Shown: positions 1 to 8,021, counted from the stretch's first letter. The stretch is DNA of 11,157 nt from an uncultured Kiritimatiellota bacterium (GCA_934667295.1 CAKULR010000040.1:1-11157), one strand, 5' to 3'. The notes: generated from the letters alone by a model not told the origin. Translations and numbers: made by a program.

Positions 1-224
1 GCCTCCTTCTGCTTCTTCCAGGCCTCCTCGTCCTTCTCCGGCACGAACATGCCCGCCACGCCGCCCTCGAAGAAGTCGTAGCCGATCTCCTTCATGAGCG
101 GCACGTCCTTGATGCCCCGGCACGCGCCGAAGAGGATCTTCGGCTGTTCGCCCCTGAAGAGGGAGCAGCAGCCCCCCATCGCCGCGGCACCCGCCGCCAG
201 GCCCAGAAATTCACGACGCTTCAT
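1..224 (-). CDS. Tat-exported putative lipoprotein, sugar-phosphate isomerase/epimerase-like (5' part only)
   Basis: Only the first 74 codons are inside the window; the gene continues past the left edge. The start at 224 has a strong ribosome site (AAGGAGG) a few bases upstream. Residues 1-20 combine a twin-arginine motif (MKRREFLGL) with a short hydrophobic stretch and a lipobox-like MGGC at residues 16-19, so the protein is probably exported folded by Tat and lipidated at Cys19. The mature part begins PKILFGACRGIKDVPLMKEI followed by GYDFFEGGV, which resembles the first strand and helix of xylose-isomerase-like TIM-barrel proteins (AP endonuclease 2 superfamily), often named sugar phosphate isomerase/epimerase. 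Substrate cannot be judged. It follows tolB by 38 bp on the same strand and may be cotranscribed. Export and lipidation are visible in the sequence; the enzyme family is a moderate-confidence inference from a short stretch. Confidence 0.72.
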   Translation of the reverse strand, partial: MKRREFLGLAAGAAAMGGCCSLFRGEQPKILFGACRGIKDVPLMKEIGYDFFEGGVAGMFVPEKDEEAWKKQKE

Positions 225-249
225 CTCGTTCCTCCTTTTTGACGTTAAG

Positions 250-271
250 GGCTTAAGCCGTCTCAACGGCT
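250..271 (-). other. Overlapping palindromes at the tolB stop codon
   Basis: On the minus strand AGCCGT-TGAG-ACGGCT forms a perfect 6-bp stem at 271-256 that includes the tolB stop. It overlaps a perfect 10-bp palindrome GGCTTAAGCC at 259-250. No T-run follows, so a classical intrinsic terminator is not supported. It could slow readthrough, protect the tolB mRNA 3' end, or be chance in GC-rich DNA. Confidence 0.35.
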
Positions 272-1438
272 CCAGGCCGGGTTCATCCAGTGGCCCGCGT
301 TGTGGAAGAGCCGCACGGGCGGATCGCGGTCCTCCTCGGGGGCCGTGTCGACGATGAAGAGCGCGCCGTCGCGCTCGGCGACGACGTGGCGCCCGTCGGC
401 GGCCCAGCTTGGATGCTCCCAGTTGCCGGGCTTCGTGACGACGCGGGCGGTGGACTCGCCCTTGAGGGGATCCATCACGACGAGGACGTTCTGCCCCGCG
501 CGCTTGGAGGCGTAGACGATGCGCCCGTCTGGGCCCCAGTCCGGATTCGTGTTCTGGCTGCCCGTGTTCGTGATGCGCGTCGACTTCCGGGAGGCGACGT
601 CGAGCAGGTAGATCTGCGGCTGGCGCGAGAGGTCCGTCACGTAGACGATCTTCGAGCCGTTCGCGTTCCAGCACGGCGACGCCTCGGAGGCGGCGGGCGT
701 GCGCGTCATGCGGTCGATGCGGTTCGCGCCGGGCGAGACCACGTAGAGCTCGGGGTTGCCCTGGTGCGAGAGGACGATCGCGTAGCGCGACCCGTCGGGC
801 GCCACGGCGGCGCCGGTCGCGCGGCCCGTGAACTGCGCGAGCAGCGCGCGCTGGCCGTTGTCCGGGTTGATGCGGTAGACGAGCGGGGTCTGCTGCAGAA
901 AGCCGGTGTAGTAGATCTCCCGCTTGTTCGGGGTCCAGCGGGGCCCCACGGCGGCGCGGTGGTCGCGCGTGAGCTGGCGGATGTCGTAGCCGTCGGGATA
1001 GCAGACGTAGAGCTCCGCGTTGTCCTTGCCCTTACGGTCCACGAAGGTGATGCGGTCGCAGGCGAAGCCCTTCTTGTTCTCGTACGCCTGCACGAGCGCG
1101 TCCGAGAACGCGCGCGCCGCCATGCGCGCCGCCTTCTCGTCCGAGAATGCGGCCGCCGTCTTGACCTGCTTGCCGTTGCCCGTCGCGGTGACGCCCGCGC
1201 CCGGCGTGCCCGTCACCTTGATCTGGCCGTTCGGACCGATCTTGAAGTAGCCGCTCATGCCGAGGTTGCGCCGCAGGGACGTGTTGAAGGCCTTGGCCGC
1301 GGGCGACCCCTCCGCCGTCTCGACCGACACGACGACGCGCTCGGCGCCGGACTTCTTGACGACGACGACCTGGTTGGCCGCCAGGCACAGGGAACTCACC
1401 GCGAACACGGCGAGCGAGAACGAAACAATACGGAACAT
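263..1438 (-). CDS. tolB: TolB, periplasmic beta-propeller protein
   Basis: The protein has 391 residues, a little shorter than E. coli TolB. The start at 1438 was chosen because AGGAG lies just upstream and the next residues are a signal peptide (MFRIVSFSLAVFAVSSLCLA, cleavage likely after residue 20); the frame stays open upstream but without export features. Residues about 21-125 match the TolB N-terminal domain, including the RMAARAFSDALVQAY segment, equivalent to the conserved helix before the propeller. Residues about 128-391 are WD40-like propeller blades with repeated ELYV, PRWTPNKREIYYTG, GNPELYVVSPGANRIDRMTR, PQIYLLDVASRKSTRIT and NPDWGPDGRIVYASKRAG patterns. In the Tol-Pal system TolB acts in the periplasm with Pal to keep the outer membrane attached during division. 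No tolQ, tolR, tolA or pal lies in view; its neighbour is an AsmA-like gene. A promoter-like site lies 44-72 bp upstream of the start. Confidence 0.9.
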   Translation of the reverse strand: MFRIVSFSLAVFAVSSLCLAANQVVVVKKSGAERVVVSVETAEGSPAAKAFNTSLRRNLGMSGYFKIGPNGQIKVTGTPGAGVTATGNGKQVKTAAAFSDEKAARMAARAFSDALVQAYENKKGFACDRITFVDRKGKDNAELYVCYPDGYDIRQLTRDHRAAVGPRWTPNKREIYYTGFLQQTPLVYRINPDNGQRALLAQFTGRATGAAVAPDGSRYAIVLSHQGNPELYVVSPGANRIDRMTRTPAASEASPCWNANGSKIVYVTDLSRQPQIYLLDVASRKSTRITNTGSQNTNPDWGPDGRIVYASKRAGQNVLVVMDPLKGESTARVVTKPGNWEHPSWAADGRHVVAERDGALFIVDTAPEEDRDPPVRLFHNAGHWMNPAWSR

Positions 1439-1481
1439 CGAGACTCCTCTAACTGAACTTGCAGGGTTGAATCGGGATGGC

Positions 1482-1510
1482 AGTATACCGATTCCCCGCC
1501 GGGGACGCAA
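1482..1510 (-). promoter_or_regulatory. Sigma70-type promoter candidate for tolB
   Basis: On the minus strand TTGCGT (1510-1505) and TATACT (1487-1482) are separated by exactly 17 bp. This predicts a start near 1475 and a leader of about 37 nt before tolB. The spacer contains CCCCGGCGGGG, a short palindrome (1504-1494) that could be an operator or chance. The -10 box matches the one upstream of lnt. Confidence 0.5.
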
Positions 1511-1524
1511 TACGAAACTGACGC

Positions 1525-3495
1525 TCAGCGGTCCTTCCCGACGGGAAGGAGGCCAAGGGGGTTGCGGGTGTACGTCCACGCCGGATCGTCCAGGGAGCCG
1601 TGGATGCCGAAGTCGAGCAGCACCTGCGCGAGGTTGGAGAACGGCCACGTGATCGGCGTCGCGAGCTTGCCGAGGAGGGAGTCGTTCTTCGTGAGCGCCA
1701 CGCGCGCGCGGAAGTCGAGGCGGTCCTTCACGAGGTCGTAGGTGCCTTCCGCGCGCACGGAGAGGAGCCGCCCCGACACGACGACGTTCGTGGCGCTGAA
1801 CACGCCGTCCCGGAGCGTGAAGTCGAGCGCCCCTTCCGAGAGGTTCACGATCCCGGAAATGCCCGGCACGTGCTTCGCCAGGTAGTCGGTGAGCCCCGCG
1901 AAGAGCTTCATCTGCGCAAGATGCCCGTCCCGGCACACGAGATGGCCCGCGCCGGCCAGGCGGGCGACGGCGTTCGTTTCGAGCGGACCGGTCAGCGCGA
2001 CGTGCCCGGAGACGAACCCGCGCCGTTCCCCGTGGTCGACGCCGAAGACCTGCGCGAGGTCGGCGAGGACCAGCGACTCGCCGGTGAGGTCAAGCCCGAA
2101 CGTCGCGAGGTTCCGGCGCGACTCCGGCACGGCGATGACGCCCCCGCCCGCCACGCGCCCGCCCTGCGGACCCCGCGCCACGGCGTTCGTGAACGTGACG
2201 GTCGTGCCGTCCACGTGGAACGCCGCCGACGCCTCGCGCAGCGGGATGTCGAAGAGGCTCCCCTGCGCGAACGCGAGCGTGCCGTGGAGGTCGTTCCGCG
2301 CGGCATGGGCCGGATCGACCGCGAGGCGCCCGTTGAGCGTGACGGTGGGGACGCCGTTCGTGACGGAAAGGCAGTCGAGCGTGCCGTCGTTCATCACGTC
2401 CGCGATGGCGAGCACGTCCCGCAGCGGCGCGCGCGTCCCCACGTCGAAGAACCCGGTGGAGACGTCGTTCGTGCTTTCGTAGACGAGCGTGCCCTCCACC
2501 GCCGAGCCGTCCGCGAGCGCCCCCACGAGCGGCCCCACGGTGACGCGTGCGTTCTGGTACGTGTCGCGCACGAAGACGCGGATGTCGACCTTGCCGTCCA
2601 CGCGCTTCAGCGGCACGCCGTGGTGGCGGCCGCCCTGGGGATGGAGGTCGAGGAGGATGCGGAGGTCGTTGTTGCGGAGGTTGACGTCGAAGGTACAGGT
2701 GACGTCGACGGGCTTCTCCACCTTCGTGAAGGCGTCGATGAACTGGTAGGAGTTCGTGATGTCGAGCGCGACGAGGAGCGGGCGGATGTTGTGCTGGCGC
2801 GCCTGGCCGCCGACCACGCCGTGCAGCAGCTGGTCCCGTAGGTCCAGCGTCACGTTCCCCGTCACCGTCATCGTCTCGTCCGTGTCCGGCCAGCGGAGGG
2901 ACGCCTCCCGCACGCGGAGGCCGTCGCCCGTCACCTCCACGAACGGCACCTCCACGAGCGGCGCGGCGATGCCCAGGATCTCGGGATGGACCAGCCGCAC
3001 CCGGAACGGACGCAGCTCGGGGAGGTCCAGCTTCAGCGGCACGTCCACCTCGCGGAAGTCCGGCTGCCCCGGGAACTCGATCGAATCGGGGATGTAGTAC
3101 CCCATCGGCCGACGCGGATAGCGGAAGTCCACGAGCGTGACGCCCCGCAGGACCGTCGCGCGCGACCACGGAAGCCGCCGCAGGTCGAGCTCCACGTCCA
3201 CCTGCGACGCCGACATCACCGTGACGGCGGGCCCCTTCTTCGGACCATACTGCCGCCCCTTGTCGAGGACGCGCAGGTTCCGGATCCGCAACCCCCGTGA
3301 AAAGCGGAACGTCGCGGCGTCGGCCCGCACCAGGTAGTCCGCCGTGGACACCCCGGCCAGCACGCGGTCCAGGATGACGCGCGGAACCGGCTGCTCGAAG
3401 CAGACGAGCGCGCACAGCGCCAGAAAGAGGAAAAGGAGACAGGCGAGAACGGAATACGCGCACACGCGCAAGAGGACTTTGATGAATACCTTCAT
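1525..3495 (-). CDS. AsmA-like (AsmA/YhdP/TamB superfamily) envelope protein
   Basis: The protein has 656 residues. An N-terminal anchor at about residues 6-34 (VCAYSVLACLLFLFLALCAL within it) is followed by a long periplasmic region rich in short beta strands. The C-terminal part carries AsmA-type features: repeated inner-strand segments such as LTGPLETNAVARLAGAGHL (about 498-517), then EGALDFTLRDGVFSATNVVV, LLSVRAEGTYDLVKDRLDF and a final PFSNLAQVLLDFGIHGSLDD with PAWTY (to about residue 642). Superfamily members are inner-membrane-anchored proteins thought to bridge the periplasm and move phospholipid to the outer membrane; whether this one does so is inference. The start at 3495 is the first Met before the anchor; the ribosome site (AGGGCGGGAA) is modest. 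The gene begins 13 nt after the tRNA-Glu CCA end and has no obvious promoter of its own. tolB follows after 86 bp. Family is fairly sure, the subfamily is not. Confidence 0.75.
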   Translation of the reverse strand: MKVFIKVLLRVCAYSVLACLLFLFLALCALVCFEQPVPRVILDRVLAGVSTADYLVRADAATFRFSRGLRIRNLRVLDKGRQYGPKKGPAVTVMSASQVDVELDLRRLPWSRATVLRGVTLVDFRYPRRPMGYYIPDSIEFPGQPDFREVDVPLKLDLPELRPFRVRLVHPEILGIAAPLVEVPFVEVTGDGLRVREASLRWPDTDETMTVTGNVTLDLRDQLLHGVVGGQARQHNIRPLLVALDITNSYQFIDAFTKVEKPVDVTCTFDVNLRNNDLRILLDLHPQGGRHHGVPLKRVDGKVDIRVFVRDTYQNARVTVGPLVGALADGSAVEGTLVYESTNDVSTGFFDVGTRAPLRDVLAIADVMNDGTLDCLSVTNGVPTVTLNGRLAVDPAHAARNDLHGTLAFAQGSLFDIPLREASAAFHVDGTTVTFTNAVARGPQGGRVAGGGVIAVPESRRNLATFGLDLTGESLVLADLAQVFGVDHGERRGFVSGHVALTGPLETNAVARLAGAGHLVCRDGHLAQMKLFAGLTDYLAKHVPGISGIVNLSEGALDFTLRDGVFSATNVVVSGRLLSVRAEGTYDLVKDRLDFRARVALTKNDSLLGKLATPITWPFSNLAQVLLDFGIHGSLDDPAWTYTRNPLGLLPVGKDR

Positions 3496-3508
3496 TTCCC
3501 GCCCTGAT

Positions 3509-3583
3509 TGGCAGCCCCTAGCGGAGTCGAACCGCTCTTACATGGATGAGAACCATATGTCCTAGCCGATAGACGAAGGGGCC
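3509..3583 (-). tRNA. tRNA-Glu (anticodon CTC)
   Basis: A 75-nt tRNA with genome-encoded CCA (3511-3509). The acceptor arms GGCCCCT/AGGGGCT pair with a G-U at the end. The D-arm GTCTATCGGCTAGGAC is typical of glutamate tRNAs. The anticodon stem TATGG/CCATG encloses loop TTCTCAT with anticodon CTC, reading GAG. The T-arm is AGCGG-TTCGACT-CCGCT. It lies 9 bp downstream of tRNA-Leu, so both probably come from one precursor, and only 13 nt before the AsmA-like start codon. Confidence 0.95.
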
Positions 3584-3592
3584 ACGTTCACT

Positions 3593-3677
3593 TGGTGCAC
3601 CCGGTGGGAGTCGAACCCACACACCTTGCGGCACAAGAACCTGAATCTTGCGTGTATGCCAATTTCACCACGGGTGC
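3593..3677 (-). tRNA. tRNA-Leu (anticodon CAG)
   Basis: An 85-nt class II tRNA with encoded CCA (3595-3593). Acceptor arms GCACCCG/CGGGTGC pair perfectly and the discriminator base is A. The anticodon stem CAAGA/TCTTG encloses loop TTCAGGT, anticodon CAG, reading CUG, a codon expected to be frequent in this GC-rich genome. A long variable arm (GCC-GCAA-GGT) and T-arm GTGGG-TTCGACT-CCCAC complete the fold. It is first in a tRNA pair and has a good promoter directly upstream. Confidence 0.95.
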
Positions 3678-3688
3678 AACGGGGACAT

Positions 3689-3717
3689 AGTATGCCATAA
3701 CTTCTGCGCGCCGTCAA
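3689..3717 (-). promoter_or_regulatory. Sigma70-type promoter for the tRNA-Leu/tRNA-Glu unit
   Basis: On the minus strand TTGACG (3717-3712) and CATACT (3694-3689) are separated by 17 bp. The predicted start is near 3682, about 5 nt before the mature tRNA-Leu 5' end. The -35 box contains the TGA stop of the rhamnosidase-esterase gene, so the promoter overlaps the end of the preceding gene. No terminator is visible downstream of tRNA-Glu before the AsmA-like gene, so this promoter may also drive that gene. Confidence 0.65.
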
Positions 3718-6700
3718 TGGGGGTCGGAAAGTTTTTTGCATAAATCTTTCCAGTCGTAGAAACGCCAGGCGTTGTGGACGACATCCGCGAAGCGGAACGG
3801 CTTCGCGTCGTCGGCGAAGAGCGCCCCCCATGCGGGCGGCGGGGCTTCAAGGACGAGGCCGGAGAAGCACGTCTTCCCGCCCACGTAGGCGGCGTGCGCC
3901 GCGCCGACCGCCGCCCGTCCGCAGGCCACCAGCTCGACCGGCCGACCGCCGCCCGCGTAGGCGGCGGTGGCCAGGATGTCCTCGGCGCGCCGGCCGACGC
4001 GCGACACGCCCACGAGGCCGTTGAGCTGCGCGATCTCCTCGTCCCCGTCCCTCACGCCGTAGAAGACGTGCCGCCCCTTCGCCGTCTCGCCGAAGCCCCG
4101 GATGTCGGCGACCGTGACGCGCCGCCCGTCCGCAACGAGCCGCGCGACGAGCGGGGCGAGCGTCCGGCGGTCCGCCGCATCCGAGACGACGAGCGCGGGC
4201 GCGCCCGCGCCGACGGTGGCGACGGGGATCGGCGTGCCGTCCCCGCGCACGAGCACGGCCCAGTCAACCCCGTCCGCGCGGAACGGGTTGCAGACCTCGA
4301 ACGTCGCCGCGCCGATTCCCGCGACCTCCCGCACGCGCTCCGGCGTGAGGGCGGGACGCGCCGCCCGCGCGGCCTCCGCCTCGTCCTTCATGAGGTCGTA
4401 GACCGTGCGCGCGCCCGGCAGGTCGAGCGTGCTGCCCGTCAGCGTGACGGTGGCCGCCCACGCATTCGTGCGCATGTACGCGAGATTCTTCGGCTCGAAG
4501 CCGAGGCCCGTGTCGACGCGCGCGTAGTCGAAGCCGAACTGGAGGTTGCGGGCGTCCTGCATCGGCCCGAGGTCCGCGCCACCCTGCAGCCAGCGGTTCA
4601 TCCAGGCGACGGCGCGCGTGCGCGTCGACTCGTGCCAGTGGTGCGGACCCAGCGTGTCCGAAAGCGCAAACGCCCCCTCCGCGCCGAGCATCCGGTAGGC
4701 GTCGGCGGCGCGGCCCGCCGTCTCCAGCACGCCCGAGAACGGGAAGAAGTCGCCATGCGAGGCGCAGAGCAGGACGGGGCTCGGCGCGCGCAGGAGGATG
4801 TGGCCGAGGTGGTTGAAGCCGAACGCGAGCTGGCCGAAGACGAACTGCTCGGCGTCCTGCGGACCGCACTGCTCGCACACGGCGCGCAGCGTCGAGAGGA
4901 ACCCGCTCGGTGCGGCGCACGCCACGCGGTCGTCGAGCGCCATGATCCAGCTCGTCATCGTCCCGCCGCCCGAATGCCCCATCACGCCGAGCCGCGCGGC
5001 GTCCACCTCGGGACGCGCCTCCAGCACGTCCAGGGCGCGGATGCCGTCCCACGTGCGGAAACGCGCCGTATTCCACCCCAGCAACTCCGCCCGCCGCCCC
5101 ACGTTGTTGTGCGCCTCGCAGTTCCAAAGCCGCGCGTCGCCCCGGCACTGCCGCCGCTCCCCCTGGTCGATCGGGTCGTAGACGAGCGCCACGAGCCCCG
5201 CCTGCGCCGCCTGCAGCGCGCCGCGCTGGTAGCCGGGCGACCCCTTCCCGTTCAGCGCGTGTCCGCACGGGATGACGACACCGGGACGCTTTCCGGGGTA
5301 TTTCGCGGGATCCGGCAGGAAGAGGTGCGCCGTCACGGCGTGTCCGGGCTGGCTCTCGAAGTACAACTTCTCCACCATGTACCCCTCGCGCGGCACGCGC
5401 CCCGTCACCGTCACGTTGAGCGGACTCCGCGCCGGGAAGCCGCCAAGCGCCCGGACGAGCCGCGCGCGCACCTGTTCCTGGCGCGCCTTCAGCGCCGCCG
5501 GTGTCGGACACGCCGACCAGGCGGCGTCCGCCGCGCGGTCGGCCTCGTAGACGGCCTTGAGCGCGTTGGCCACGACGATGCGGTTGCCCTTCGGCAGCAC
5601 CGTGCGGGCGAACGCCTTCTCCAGCGCGGCGGCGGAGACGGCATGGACGAGCCGCCAGCCGGGCGGCGCCGCGAACGTCTCCTCCCGGCGTCCATCCTTC
5701 CTCACCCAGTCGTAGACGATCTCGCCGCCGGGGACGGGCAGCGTGACACCGCAGAAGTCGAGGTCGACGTCCGTCGGACGCACCGTCACGGTCTTCTTCA
5801 GATGGTCCACCTCCACGCCGAGGACGCTGTGGACGAGAAGCACCGCCGCGTAGGAAGCGAAGCCGTGGTTGCAGCTCGCGCTCGTCGTGTCGTTCTCCCA
5901 CAGCGTCCCCGTCCGCTCCGCCATGTACGTGAAGTAGCCCTTCGTCTCGTCGAGAATCTGCCGCCCGAGGCCCGCGCGTTCCAGCAGCTTCAGGCGCAGG
6001 TAGTTGCCGATGAAGGCGTTGGAGGGCCAGATCTCGGGGTACTTGAGCATCTTTTTCCTGTCCGCCGGATCGTAGCGCGACGGGCCGAACTCCGTGAGCA
6101 GCCGCTTCCAGAGCGCGGGGTGCGTCTCGGGCGTCGCGACCCGGTGGAAGAACGCATAGTACTGGCACGTCTCCGTGCATTCGCCCGAGAGCTTGAGCGT
6201 GCCGTCCTTCTGGCGGACGGCGTTGTCGCAGAACCACGAGCCCGTCCAGCTCTGGCGGCGCACCTCCGCCCGCACGCGCGCCGCCTCGGCGGCAAGGTCC
6301 GGCCGTCCGTAGAGGCGGTCCATCGCCTCAAGCGTGTCGGCCCACGTCATGTTCGAGGGGTAGTTCACGTCCTGCACGAGCTTGTTCGCGCGGCTCCACT
6401 CGACGAAGATCCAGCCCGGCAGGCGTTCGAGGAGGCCGTCGCCGTTGCGGTACTTCCAGAGGAACGCCACGAACTTCTCCAGGCGCGGACGCAGCGCCTC
6501 CACCGTCTCGCGGTCGCCCGTGCGGCGCAGGTACTCCTCCGTCTCCAGGACGAACCACATGCCCCAGTTCGGGATGTGGGTGCGGTCGCGGTGGTCGGAG
6601 GGATAGCACATCGGCAGAGCCCCGTCCGCGATGTCGTCGAACGCGGGCGGCAGCGCCAGGTTCTCCTCGAAGACGCGCTCCAGCGCGAAGTCGCCCGTCA

Positions 6701-8021
6701 GGAGCGTGGAGGCGGGGGCCGTGAAGTAGGCGTCGCAGTTCCAGCCCGCGCGCTCGCGGCCCGGGCAGTCCATGAACACGTCCGCCGCATTCTGGCGGAA
6801 GGTCTCGTTCGCCGCGTTGAAGATCGCGACGAGCGCGGGGTCGCTCGCGCGGAAGCGGGCCCGCTTCGCCGTGGGGTTCTTGTAGCTGCGGAAGCGCGGC
6901 GCGGAGACGACCATCTCGCCCGAGACGACGTCCACCTCCACATAGCGCATTGTGTAGGGCTCGAAGGCGTCCACCTCGTAGACGCCCGGCGCCGCGAAGT
7001 CCCACACGAGCGCGTTGCAGCAGTCCTTGTAGCGCCGGATGCCGCGCGCCTCGCCGTTTGCGGCGAGCACTTCGTCGAACTGTATCACGAGCCGCCCGGG
7101 CTTCTTTACCTCCACGCGCAGGCCGGGGAATCCGGAATCGTTGAGGCCGTTGTCGAAGACCATCGACGCGCCCGCCGCGAGCGGGAACGCGGCCGCCCCC
7201 TTCTCGGCCTCCGTGGCCGGACGCCGGTTGCCGCTTACGAGCCGCTGGGCGAGGAAGGAGACGTTGAGTTCGAGGTCCGCGAGCGGGACGCCCTTGAAGG
7301 CCGGCGCCTTCCCCGGCAGCGTGAGCGCGCGGTCGGCGTGGACGGGCAGCGTCCCGTCGAGGCGGATCTGCGCGAACGAGACGGGCGCCATGCGCGGGTT
7401 GACCTCGAAGTCCGGGTACGGTGCCCGCCGCTCGATGAGTGCCGGCTCCGGCGCGGCGGCGAGCGCGAGGACGGGCGGCCGCGCGGGCGCGGGCAGACGG
7501 TACGCCTCCGCGAACGTCCGTTGGAAGGAGTAGCGCGGCACCTTCTGGACACGCGGCTGGCGCGTCGCGGCGAAATTCCCGCCCGTCCGCTTCGTGGCGG
7601 CACGCACCTCCCCGCCGCACACCACCTCCGCCTTGAAGAACGGCGGCTGCTCCATCAGGTAGAAGTTCGGCACGTTGTAGCCCGTCACCTCGACGCACAA
7701 CTCGTTGCGCCCCGGCTTCGCGGACTTGGAAAGGTCCCACTCGTCGGGCCGGAAGAACCCCTTCGGCCCGCGCGCCGGACCAAACCCCACGAACGCGCCG
7801 TTCAGCGTCACCCGGTAGGAATACCACGCCACCATCTTCAGGACCGGCTTCTCCCCCGCCTTCACCTCGAAGGGCGCGCGGAACGCGATGAGCGTGTTCA
7901 TCTCCTCCGCGAGCCCCGCCGGCCAGACGGACTCCGCCGCGTCGAACGTCGTCACCGCGCCCGCCGCGCACGTCAATCCCACCGCAATGAGGCACAGGGC
8001 TTTCTTCAGGATTCTTTTCAT
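3714..8021 (-). CDS. Secreted GH78-like alpha-L-rhamnosidase fused to an acetylxylan-esterase-like alpha/beta hydrolase
   Basis: The protein has 1435 residues. The start at 8021 overlaps the lnt stop (ATGA); a Met two codons earlier lies too close to the AAAAGGA site. Residues 1-22 are a signal peptide. About 45-400 are beta-sandwich modules (YSYRVTLNGAFVGFGPARG; FEPYTMRYVEV near 358). About 400-780 form an alpha/alpha-barrel with the GH78 signature DCPGRERAGWNCDA (418-431), giving Asp418, Glu423 and Asp430 at the family acidic positions, and TLWEND with Glu709 as probable base. About 835-1145 form a hydrolase (VVIPCGHALNGKG, YDPIDQGER, GHSGGG) with nucleophile Ser1017, Asp1091 and His1127/1128/1130 as the likely triad. 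About 1200-1435 look like a second, degenerate hydrolase in which GRAAVG (1368-1373) replaces the nucleophile elbow. Inferred role: removing rhamnose and acyl groups from a polysaccharide such as pectin outside the cytoplasm. The true substrate is unknown. Confidence 0.85.
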   Translation of the reverse strand: MKRILKKALCLIAVGLTCAAGAVTTFDAAESVWPAGLAEEMNTLIAFRAPFEVKAGEKPVLKMVAWYSYRVTLNGAFVGFGPARGPKGFFRPDEWDLSKSAKPGRNELCVEVTGYNVPNFYLMEQPPFFKAEVVCGGEVRAATKRTGGNFAATRQPRVQKVPRYSFQRTFAEAYRLPAPARPPVLALAAAPEPALIERRAPYPDFEVNPRMAPVSFAQIRLDGTLPVHADRALTLPGKAPAFKGVPLADLELNVSFLAQRLVSGNRRPATEAEKGAAAFPLAAGASMVFDNGLNDSGFPGLRVEVKKPGRLVIQFDEVLAANGEARGIRRYKDCCNALVWDFAAPGVYEVDAFEPYTMRYVEVDVVSGEMVVSAPRFRSYKNPTAKRARFRASDPALVAIFNAANETFRQNAADVFMDCPGRERAGWNCDAYFTAPASTLLTGDFALERVFEENLALPPAFDDIADGALPMCYPSDHRDRTHIPNWGMWFVLETEEYLRRTGDRETVEALRPRLEKFVAFLWKYRNGDGLLERLPGWIFVEWSRANKLVQDVNYPSNMTWADTLEAMDRLYGRPDLAAEAARVRAEVRRQSWTGSWFCDNAVRQKDGTLKLSGECTETCQYYAFFHRVATPETHPALWKRLLTEFGPSRYDPADRKKMLKYPEIWPSNAFIGNYLRLKLLERAGLGRQILDETKGYFTYMAERTGTLWENDTTSASCNHGFASYAAVLLVHSVLGVEVDHLKKTVTVRPTDVDLDFCGVTLPVPGGEIVYDWVRKDGRREETFAAPPGWRLVHAVSAAALEKAFARTVLPKGNRIVVANALKAVYEADRAADAAWSACPTPAALKARQEQVRARLVRALGGFPARSPLNVTVTGRVPREGYMVEKLYFESQPGHAVTAHLFLPDPAKYPGKRPGVVIPCGHALNGKGSPGYQRGALQAAQAGLVALVYDPIDQGERRQCRGDARLWNCEAHNNVGRRAELLGWNTARFRTWDGIRALDVLEARPEVDAARLGVMGHSGGGTMTSWIMALDDRVACAAPSGFLSTLRAVCEQCGPQDAEQFVFGQLAFGFNHLGHILLRAPSPVLLCASHGDFFPFSGVLETAGRAADAYRMLGAEGAFALSDTLGPHHWHESTRTRAVAWMNRWLQGGADLGPMQDARNLQFGFDYARVDTGLGFEPKNLAYMRTNAWAATVTLTGSTLDLPGARTVYDLMKDEAEAARAARPALTPERVREVAGIGAATFEVCNPFRADGVDWAVLVRGDGTPIPVATVGAGAPALVVSDAADRRTLAPLVARLVADGRRVTVADIRGFGETAKGRHVFYGVRDGDEEIAQLNGLVGVSRVGRRAEDILATAAYAGGGRPVELVACGRAAVGAAHAAYVGGKTCFSGLVLEAPPPAWGALFADDAKPFRFADVVHNAWRFYDWKDLCKKLSDPH

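Noticed and set aside
290..2841. Long plus-strand frames opposite tolB and the AsmA-like gene (388 and 413 codons)
   Set aside because: Same antisense effect: biased composition, no ribosome sites at their starts, and recognisable proteins on the other strand.
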